The translations under genes and the position numbers were made by a program. From Novosphingobium sediminicola (lineage in GTDB: Bacteria > Pseudomonadota > Alphaproteobacteria > Sphingomonadales > Sphingomonadaceae): a stretch of DNA of 64,000 nt. How positions within the stretch are numbered: the stretch's first letter is position 1; every line of letters begins with the position of its first letter. The stretch is from NCBI RefSeq assembly GCF_014196525.1, contig NZ_JACIDX010000006.1:1-64000 (forward strand), written 5' to 3'. Under the pieces are notes generated by a model that was not told where the DNA came from, ran no database searches, and was given only the letters and a program-made list of their open reading frames with translations. Below are positions 1-6,301 of this stretch, piece after piece.

Positions 1-38
1 AGGTCATCGGGGATCGAAGGGGCTTTGCGTCGTGCCAT
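1..38 (-). CDS. IS256-family transposase, N-terminal fragment running off the left edge
   Basis: Twelve complete codons are visible from the ATG at 38..36, reading MARRKAPSIPDD. This start is very like the N-terminus of mutator-type (IS256) transposases, which catalyse cut-and-paste or copy-out transposition with a DDE active site. The rest of the gene, including the catalytic domain, lies outside the window. The call rests on the short N-terminal match and on the terminal-repeat-like sequence just upstream. It is therefore tentative. Confidence 0.5.
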   Translation of the reverse strand, partial: MARRKAPSIPDD

Positions 39-91
39 AATTGGGGATCTTTCTACCCATTATGCCGCCCCGTACACGGAATTCCTGACAC
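1..91 (-). mobile_element. End of an IS256-family-like insertion sequence (partial)
   Basis: On the minus strand the recombinase reading frame upstream loses its family-like sequence at about position 92. What follows is a different sequence beginning GTGTCAGGAATTCCGTGTAC, which resembles the terminal inverted repeat of IS256-group elements. It leads into a transposase-like start codon at 38. Only one end is in the window, so neither the second terminal repeat nor the target duplication can be seen. The boundary at about 91 is inferred from where homology to the recombinase appears to stop. Confidence 0.55.
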
Positions 92-637
92 TCCCACCGA
101 CAGCCATTGCGGAATGCTGTTGCTCATGGCCATCTTCGACCCTTGGCGTATGTTTTCCTTCTTTTTTGCCCATGATGCCAGTGAGCGCTTGCTCTTTTTA
201 ACGCTTTCCTCGTTGGCGACCTGTGCCTTGATGACGATGGAGAAAATGTCCATCATGTCGCCGTCGTCGCCGGATCGATAGATGTGCCGGTCATGCCAAG
301 TGGCGACAGAAACTCCGTGCTCGTTTAGCATCCATATGAGTTGGGCAGCAGCTTTTGCCCCCTGTCGGCTTAAGCGGTCAATATTTTCGACACACAAGAT
401 CACGCCGTGGTTGAATTGACCTGAGCGTGCCTTGCGTTCGAAATCAAAAAGAGCCGCGCCTTCTTCTCGGTTTGAGCCGTCAAAGGCCGATCTGCCTTCA
501 TCCTTGATGGTCCGGCCTGCGCTGTGTTGCCAGCCCATGCTTTCAACGAAGGCGCGCCCTTCGGTAAGCTGGCGCTCCAACGAATAGCCGTCTGCTTGCT
601 TGTCAGATGAAAAACGCGCATAAATCCAAGCTTCCAT
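53..637 (-). pseudogene. Large serine recombinase, N-terminal resolvase domain only (disrupted)
   Basis: The 194-residue product starts MEAWIYARFSSDKQ, the typical resolvase/invertase N-terminus with the catalytic serine in the YARFSS context (about residues 7-11). The conserved IDRLSRQG segment follows near residues 86-93. Proteins of this family that integrate phages or conjugative elements are usually about 500 residues, with recombinase and zinc-ribbon domains after the resolvase domain. Here the frame is recombinase-like up to about QWLSVG and then reads about 12 unrelated residues to a stop inside the IS-like sequence. The gene is therefore most simply explained as interrupted by that insertion. 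It starts about 55 bases from where cobB homology begins, which is the usual placement of an integrase next to its attachment site. Confidence 0.75.
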
Positions 638-691
638 GGTGGTTAGTGTATCCGAAGGGTCCTAAAAATTCCTTTTACAACTCTACATGCG

Positions 692-1294
692 GTGGAGGAT
701 GTCGCCACCCCGGAAGCCTTCGAACGCGATCCCGCGCTGGTTCAGCGCTTTTACGACATGCGCCGCGCTGCGATCCAGACCAAGGCGCCCAATGCCGCCC
801 ATCACGCGCTGGCTCGGCTGGAGCGCGAATGGGATCGCGGTACGGTCACGCTGGTGACGCAGAATGTCGATGACCTGCATGACCGGGCGGGATCGAAAAA
901 CCTCATTCACATGCATGGCGAACATCTCTCGGCATGGTGCACCGCCTGCGATACGCGCATGGGCTGGACAGCAACGCTGATCGAGGGGCCGCCCTGTTCG
1001 TCATGCGGGGCGGCGGCGCTGCGGCCTGACATCGTGTGGTTTGGCGAAATGCCCTATCGCATGGAGGAGATCCATGACGCGCTGCGCGATTGCGATATCT
1101 TCGTGTCCATCGGCACCTCTGGCGCGGTCTATCCGGCGGCGGGCTTTGTGCGGCTGGCGCGGGAAATGGGCGCGCATTGCCTCGAACTCAATCTTGAGCG
1201 CAGCCAGGGTTCGGCATGGTTCCATGAAACGCGGCTTGGCCCGGCGGGCGATATCGTGCCTGCCTGGGTGGAGGAACTGGTCGGGCCGGATTGA
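692..1294 (+). pseudogene. cobB: Sirtuin NAD-dependent protein deacylase, 5'-truncated
   Basis: The frame encodes about 200 residues of a CobB-type sirtuin: EDVATPEAF, the TQNVDDLHDRAG catalytic-pocket segment, the HGE motif with the catalytic histidine, two CxxC pairs (CTAC and CSSC) for the structural zinc, and LRPDIVWFGE. Family members are about 230-240 residues and begin with a GAGISxESGI(P)TFR nucleotide-binding loop. That loop is absent here. The sequence upstream of 692 is the foreign recombinase region, so the gene has lost its start and NAD-binding loop. The GTG at 692 is only a chance start. The stop overlaps the start of the next gene (TGATG), showing that the two were once co-transcribed. 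A functional deacylase is unlikely. Confidence 0.85.
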
Positions 1295-1950
1295 TGGCGT
1301 CGCTTATCCCCGATGCGCAGGCGGAGGTCGATTATGCGGCCCTCGCTGAGCCGTACCATCGCAAGGCTTTGGGGCAATTTTTCACGCCGCCGCGTCTGGC
1401 CGCGCTGATGGCCGATTGGGTGGCGGGGGCTGATCCGGCGCTGATCCTCGATCCGGCGATGGGGGCGGGGGTGTTGACCCGCGCGGCGCTGGCAAGGTGT
1501 CCGGATGCGCGCATGGTGGCCTATGAATGCGACCCGGCGATTTTGCGCGCGGCTGATGCCGGGGGTGCTGAGGTCCGGCAGGAAGATTTCCTGCGCGCCG
1601 GGTGGGAGGATTATGACGGCGTGGTGATGAACCCGCCCTATATCCGCCACCGCGAGTTGCGCGATCATGGCGCCTTGCGCGCAGAGATTGGCGCGATGGC
1701 GGGCTATGCCATTCCCAAATCGGCCAATCTCTATGTCGATTTCGTGGTTAAGGCGGCGTGTCAGTTGCGGCGGGGCGGGCGCGGCGCTTTCCTGATCCCC
1801 GGCGAATGGATGGGGGCCAATTTCGCGCGCGGGTTCAAACAATTCCTGCTGGGGCCGGGGGGTTTGCAACAGGTGGTGCTGTTTTCGCAGCGGCATGTGT
1901 TTGACGATGCGCTGACCACGGCCTCGATCCTGCTGGTTCAGCGGCCATGA
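1294..1950 (+). CDS. Adenine-specific DNA methyltransferase, catalytic N-terminal part
   Basis: The 218-residue product is the catalytic half of a gamma-type N6-adenine methyltransferase of the TaqI/Eco57I/PaeR7I style. LGQFFTPPRLAALM and DPAMGAGVLTRAAL (about residues 28-65) form the S-adenosylmethionine site. VVMNPPYIRHREL (about 109-121) is motif IV, NPPY, which flips and methylates the target adenine. The ATG at 1294 overlaps the cobB stop; a TTG three bases upstream is an alternative. No target-recognition domain is present in this ORF. It ends in an ATGA overlap with the next ORF, which supplies that part. A matching restriction enzyme is not visible nearby, so this may be a solitary methylase. 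Confidence 0.8.
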   Translation: MASLIPDAQAEVDYAALAEPYHRKALGQFFTPPRLAALMADWVAGADPALILDPAMGAGVLTRAALARCPDARMVAYECDPAILRAADAGGAEVRQEDFLRAGWEDYDGVVMNPPYIRHRELRDHGALRAEIGAMAGYAIPKSANLYVDFVVKAACQLRRGGRGAFLIPGEWMGANFARGFKQFLLGPGGLQQVVLFSQRHVFDDALTTASILLVQRP

Positions 1951-2816
1951 TTACCGGCTGGCATTGGCAGGGGCGGGGGCAGGGGGAGGGCGATTGGCCC
2001 GCCTCGCTCGACGAACTGGCGGCGGGCGCGCGGCGGGTGGAGCTGGCGCGGGCGGAACTGGCCGGGGCGGATAAATGGGAGCCGCTGTTGCAAGGCCATC
2101 GCGGCGAGGCGAGGGCCGGGTTTGTGCCTCTGGCGCAACTGGCGCAATTCCGGCGTGGGATTGCCACGGGGGCCAACGGGTTCTTCCTGCTCAATGCGCA
2201 GAAGGTGGCGGATCTGGGCATCGACCCCGCGCGCTGCCTGCCCTGTGTCGGACGGGCGACGGCGGTGCGCGGGCTGATCTGGCGGGGCGGGGGTGATGGG
2301 CTGCTGCTCAACCTTTCCGATCCGCTGACGCCGCCTGAGGCCGCCTATGTCGCGCAGGGGGAGGCAGACGGGCTGCCCTCGCGCTATATCCTTGCCCATC
2401 GCCGCCCGTGGTATGCGATGGAGCAGCGGGCGGTGGCGCCGATCTGGGGTGCGGTCTTTGCGCGGGGGGCCTTGCGCTTTATCCATAATGCGGCGGGGTG
2501 GAGCAGCCTGACCTGCTTCCATGGCATCTATCCCTTTTCGGATGATCCGCTGCTGCATCAGGCGCTGGTGCTGTGCCTCAATTGCGATTCGGTGCGTGCG
2601 GCCTCGCGGCTGCACGGGCGGGTCTATGGCGGGGGGCTCAACAAGTTTGAACCCAATGATCTCAAAGGGCTGATGGTGCCCGATCTGCGCCTGGCGGATC
2701 GCGCTTTGCTGGAGGAAATGGCCGCGCATCTGGCGCTTCTCGACGCCGCGCCTGAGGATGAGGCGCGGCGCCGAAAGGCCGATGAACTGGCCGAGGAAGC
2801 AGCCAGTCGCGGTTAG
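1947..2816 (+). CDS. Target-recognition C-terminal part of the split DNA methyltransferase
   Basis: The 289-residue product overlaps the catalytic ORF by four bases (ATGA). It contains segments typical of the C-terminal half of Eco57I-like methylases: LAQFRRGIATGANGFFLL, RYILAHRRPWYAME, the FIHNAAGWSSLTCFHGIYP stretch, and GGLNKFEPNDLKGLMVPDL. In most relatives I know, the two halves form one chain of about 500 residues. Either the protein is naturally split and translationally coupled, or a single-base change created the break. The end of the coding sequence overlaps the 3' end of the opposing metalloprotease gene by four bases. Confidence 0.7.
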   Translation: MITGWHWQGRGQGEGDWPASLDELAAGARRVELARAELAGADKWEPLLQGHRGEARAGFVPLAQLAQFRRGIATGANGFFLLNAQKVADLGIDPARCLPCVGRATAVRGLIWRGGGDGLLLNLSDPLTPPEAAYVAQGEADGLPSRYILAHRRPWYAMEQRAVAPIWGAVFARGALRFIHNAAGWSSLTCFHGIYPFSDDPLLHQALVLCLNCDSVRAASRLHGRVYGGGLNKFEPNDLKGLMVPDLRLADRALLEEMAAHLALLDAAPEDEARRRKADELAEEAASRG

Positions 2817-5245
2817 TTGTCAAACCAGCCGGTATCGCCGCCGATAGGCATGCCGGGCGGGATGGCGGGCGCCTTGCGGCCCATCTTGCCGATTTCCGCC
2901 TCCAGCGCGGGGCCGTTTTTCAGCAGCGCCGCCACCGTCTTGCCCCAGCCGGTGCCTTCGCCCAGCTTGGCGGCGGCTCCATCCAGCTTTTCCTGAAGCA
3001 GGGCGGCCACATCGACCGGCGTTGCCGCATCGCGCCGCGCTCGCGCAACCGAGAGCAGCGCGCGCAGGGCAATGCGCCGCTCCACCGGCGTGGCATTATG
3101 CTCCCACGTTGCCGCGCCCAGCGCGTCGATCATTTCGGCAAGGCCCAGTTGGCCCGGATCGCGCGCCTGCTGCAGATGAACGCGGGTCAGGCGCGTGGGG
3201 GCCAGCAGGCTGTCGAGCGTGACCTGTGCGGCTACATCGGTGGCGACCAGCGGATCGAAGGCAGCGGCCCCGGCATTGTCGAACACCTCGGTATCGAATT
3301 GCGCGTCATTGCGCCCGTTCACGCCGGAGGACAGCCAGCCCACCAAAGCATCCGGCACGGTCAGTTCGGCGGGCGAGAGGGTTTTGAGCATCGCCGCCAA
3401 AGCCGCGCGCTGCTTGGCCGCCGTCACGGGCTGGGCGGCTTTGTTGGCGTCGCCCGCCACCGCATAGGCATAATCGACCCCGCCCACCCATTTGCCGGTC
3501 GCGGCCACCTCATAACGAGCCAAGAGCCAGACCGGCACGAATTTGCGCCGCAGGTTGGACAAAGCCTCGCCCTTGCGCAGGACGCCGGGGCCGAAATTGC
3601 CCAGCGCAACGCGCCGCACGGCCAGCATATGCGCCAGCTCGGCAGGCTTGTCCTCGCCATTGTCCCACATGCTGTCATGCGGGGCGGGGCCATCGTCGGC
3701 GCGACCGTCAATGTCGGTCATATAGCGCGTGCCCTTGGCAAATTCCGCGTCCGCCAACGCGAAGGCCCATTTGTCGGCGTCCGCACCCGGTTTGGGCTGG
3801 CCATAGAGCCATTGCACGGTGAATTTGTCCCACGAACCGATGCCCTTGGCATAGGCGTCCGACAGGTCGATCTTGCCGCCTTTGAGGCCGATCAGGGGGC
3901 CGGGATAATCCATCACCGAAGTGCGGCCCTGCGTCGATCCGGCAAAGTTGTGAACGAAGCCGATGGCATGGCCGACCTCATGCGCGCCCAACTGGCTGAT
4001 GCGGTCGAGTGAGACCTTGACCGGATCATTGCCGGTGCCGGTGTTGTCTTGCGCCGCGCCGACCAGCGCCTCGAAAATCTGCATATCCTGCCGCACGCGC
4101 AGCGCGCCCAGCACGACATTGCCCTTGATGATCTCACCCGTGCGCGGGTCGATGATGCCCCCGCCATAGGACCAACTGCGCGTCAAACGGTCGCCCCAGT
4201 TGACGATGGAATAGCGCGCGTCCTGCGGGTCGATGTCAGGGGTGAGGGGCTTGACCTGAAAGGCGTCGATATAGCCCGCCGTCTCGAACGCCTGATTCCA
4301 CCATGCCACGCCCTTGGCCAGAGCGCCGCGAATCGGCTCTGGCGCCGCATTGTCGATGTAGAAGGTGATCGGCTTTTTGACGCGCGACTTGGCCGCCGTC
4401 GGGTCCACCTTGTCCAGCCGGAAATGGTTGGCCAGTTGGTACTGCACATCATCGCCCAGTGCCGTGCCGAAGTCATAGACCTGCGTGCCATGGCTGCCCG
4501 AGCGGATGTCGAATTTGCGCACCGCAAAGCCGGGGCCGGGCAGGCGGATCAGCGAATGGCGGATGGTAAAACTGATCTGGCGCGGATCGGCGGCGATATT
4601 GCCCACCTCGCGCCCCGGCGTGTCCGAGGCGAAGGTCTGCACCGCCTCCATCTCGATATTGTCGGGGAAGACCTTGACCGAGGTCGGGTCGGCGGCGGAG
4701 AGATTATCCGCCAGTCGGAACCCCTTGGCCTCCTGATTGAGCGCATCGGCCAGATGCATCGTGTCGCGGGTCAGGAAAGGGCTGATGTCCACCACCGTGC
4801 CCTTGGCGTCGGAGGAGATCACGTCGAGCATGGCAATGGTGCTGAAGGGGAAACTGGTCTTGGCGCCATATTGCACGGAGGCTTCGCCGGTGGCGCGAAA
4901 GCGGGGGTTTTCATAGACCACGGCCACCTTGCGCCCAAAGCGGCGAAAGGCGAGGATCTGCGTGGGGCCGAGCATCCCCCGGTCGATGCGGATCGGGGCC
5001 GAGCCAAGCCCGCTGCGGATCGCGGTGGCATAGATGAAGCGGCCCATCACCCCTTCGGCATCGGCTTTGGGCAGGGTAATCAGAATCTTGCCCGCATCGG
5101 CATCGACCCGCACCGGCAAGAGATCGCCGTCTTTGGTATTCGATACGCCGACGAGTTCGGCCATGGCCAATTGCGGCGCCAGCAACGCGATCAGCGCTGC
5201 ACCTGCCAGCTTTTGGCCCAGATTCCGGCCCCTTGCCTGCTTCAT
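2813..5245 (-). CDS. Secreted zinc-dependent metalloprotease (DUF5117/DUF4953 type)
   Basis: This 810-residue protein begins with a signal peptide (MKQARGRNLGQKLAGAALIA... cleaved near AMA). A long N-terminal region precedes a zinc-protease core. Near residue 420 it carries HEVGHAIGFVHN, which fits HExxHxxGxxH, and about 20 residues later SVMDYPGP, which looks like a metzincin Met-turn. The enzyme should be exported and cleave peptides or proteins in the periplasm or outside. The family's true substrates are not known to me. It is transcribed away from an Lrp/AsnC-type regulator. The two share a 170-bp intergenic region, so the regulator may control it. Confidence 0.82.
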   Translation of the reverse strand: MKQARGRNLGQKLAGAALIALLAPQLAMAELVGVSNTKDGDLLPVRVDADAGKILITLPKADAEGVMGRFIYATAIRSGLGSAPIRIDRGMLGPTQILAFRRFGRKVAVVYENPRFRATGEASVQYGAKTSFPFSTIAMLDVISSDAKGTVVDISPFLTRDTMHLADALNQEAKGFRLADNLSAADPTSVKVFPDNIEMEAVQTFASDTPGREVGNIAADPRQISFTIRHSLIRLPGPGFAVRKFDIRSGSHGTQVYDFGTALGDDVQYQLANHFRLDKVDPTAAKSRVKKPITFYIDNAAPEPIRGALAKGVAWWNQAFETAGYIDAFQVKPLTPDIDPQDARYSIVNWGDRLTRSWSYGGGIIDPRTGEIIKGNVVLGALRVRQDMQIFEALVGAAQDNTGTGNDPVKVSLDRISQLGAHEVGHAIGFVHNFAGSTQGRTSVMDYPGPLIGLKGGKIDLSDAYAKGIGSWDKFTVQWLYGQPKPGADADKWAFALADAEFAKGTRYMTDIDGRADDGPAPHDSMWDNGEDKPAELAHMLAVRRVALGNFGPGVLRKGEALSNLRRKFVPVWLLARYEVAATGKWVGGVDYAYAVAGDANKAAQPVTAAKQRAALAAMLKTLSPAELTVPDALVGWLSSGVNGRNDAQFDTEVFDNAGAAAFDPLVATDVAAQVTLDSLLAPTRLTRVHLQQARDPGQLGLAEMIDALGAATWEHNATPVERRIALRALLSVARARRDAATPVDVAALLQEKLDGAAAKLGEGTGWGKTVAALLKNGPALEAEIGKMGRKAPAIPPGMPIGGDTGWFDN

Positions 5246-5316
5246 GTGATGACCCTTTTCGCTTGAGATGAACGTCTTCTAGCTGGTCATGCCCCCCCGC
5301 AAAGGTGCCAGTTTGA

Positions 5317-5366
5317 CGTATTTCCAAAGCTACCACACTCGTCGCACTCTATCTGACGAAATACGG
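5317..5366. promoter_or_regulatory. Candidate operator between protease and Lrp-type regulator
   Basis: The intergenic region holds a 9-base inverted pair, CGTATTTCC (5317-5325) and GAAATACGG (5358-5366), with centres about 41 bp apart, close to four helical turns. Lrp/AsnC proteins often bind phased, degenerate, AT-rich half sites in the promoters of themselves and their neighbours. The assignment to this regulator is inference. Confidence 0.35.
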
Positions 5367-5416
5367 AGCAGTTTTGCCTGCTTCTTGACGGAAATCCGTT
5401 GCAACAAGGGGCCCGC

Positions 5417-5911
5417 GTGACGGAAAACACTCTCACCGAATTTGATGCCACAGACTTTCGCATCATGAACGCACTGGTCGAAGATGGCCGGATGTCGGAC
5501 GTGATGCTGGGGGAAAGGGTGCATCTTTCCGCAACGGCTGCGGCCCGGCGGCGCAAGCTGCTGGAGGAGCAGGGCGCGATCAAGGGCTATACGGCCGAGC
5601 TTGATCTGCCGATGCTGGGGCTTGGCATTGTGGTCATCGTGGCCATCGAATTGCGCTCTCAGGCCGATTCCGTGCTGACCGAATTTGAGGAGGCGGTCGT
5701 GCGCTGCCCCTCGGTCACCTTTTGCAGCTTTGTCTCGGGCGACACGGACTTTTTGATGATGGTCCATGTCAAAAGCTTTGAGGATTACGACCGGATCTAT
5801 CGCAGCGAATTGGCCACGCTGCCCCATGTCGCGAAAATCCGCTCCAGCTTTGTCATGCGCCGCGTGACCCAGCGCAACGTGCCGCCTGCGGTCTTTGCGC
5901 GGGGCAAGTGA
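5417..5911 (+). CDS. Lrp/AsnC family transcriptional regulator
   Basis: The 164-residue product has an N-terminal winged helix-turn-helix (DFRIMNALVEDGRMSDVMLGE followed by HLSATAAARRRKLLEEQGAI, residues about 10-55). A C-terminal RAM/AsnC effector domain follows, ending at about 155, with the typical VTFCSFVSGDTDFLMMV strand-turn-strand. Such proteins form octamers and respond to amino acids. The GTG at 5417 is preferred over the upstream TTG at 5399 because AAGGGG lies about five to six bases before it. The gene lies between a secreted protease (divergent) and a TonB receptor plus M20 hydrolase (same strand). It is therefore probably a local regulator of peptide or amino-acid uptake. Confidence 0.88.
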   Translation: MTENTLTEFDATDFRIMNALVEDGRMSDVMLGERVHLSATAAARRRKLLEEQGAIKGYTAELDLPMLGLGIVVIVAIELRSQADSVLTEFEEAVVRCPSVTFCSFVSGDTDFLMMVHVKSFEDYDRIYRSELATLPHVAKIRSSFVMRRVTQRNVPPAVFARGK

Positions 5912-6301
5912 GGGGCGATTCGGGGTGCTGTGAATTCGGGCAAGATCAGGTGGGCATGGTTGGGAATCGGAAGTAATAATTTTAAAATGTGATGAAATGC
6001 TCGAATAATTGTCAAAAACATACCGATGTTTCGCGGAAAAAATTGAAAACTATCGTGTAGCATTTGCTGCGTCGCAAAAGGCGGATGGCCATGAATGCGG
6101 CGATAGCGAGATAAAAGGGGTCGCACCCTTTTTGGATATTCAACAGGGGGCCGATGATCCGGCCATGAAAGGGGCGAATTTGGCGCAGGACCGGCCTGGC
6201 GTCATCGCCCAATCATAAAAACGCGGCACCGGGCAATCGGGCAGCCACGACAAGGGAACAGGATCGCCGGGGAATAAACAGATAACCAATAGGGGGTTTT
6301 C
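5912..6301. other. 390-bp leader region upstream of the TonB receptor gene
   Basis: No gene is supported here. The first half is AT-rich compared with its surroundings (for example around 5970-6060) and could hold a promoter and regulator sites. A terminator-like hairpin lies at 6113-6133. An AGGGGG ribosome-binding site lies just before the receptor start at 6302. Confidence 0.5.
6113..6133 (+). terminator. Rho-independent terminator-like hairpin in the receptor leader
   Basis: AAAAGGGG, a five-base loop TCGCA, then CCCTTTTT gives a seven-pair stem (plus A-T extension) with a built-in T-run. It lies 200 bases after the regulator gene and 170 bases before the receptor gene. It may end the regulator transcript or act as an attenuator in a long leader. 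Confidence 0.6.

Noticed and set aside
607..873. Small plus-strand open frame across the recombinase/cobB junction
   Set aside because: It is out of frame with cobB and has no domain; it arises from the junction of foreign and cobB DNA.
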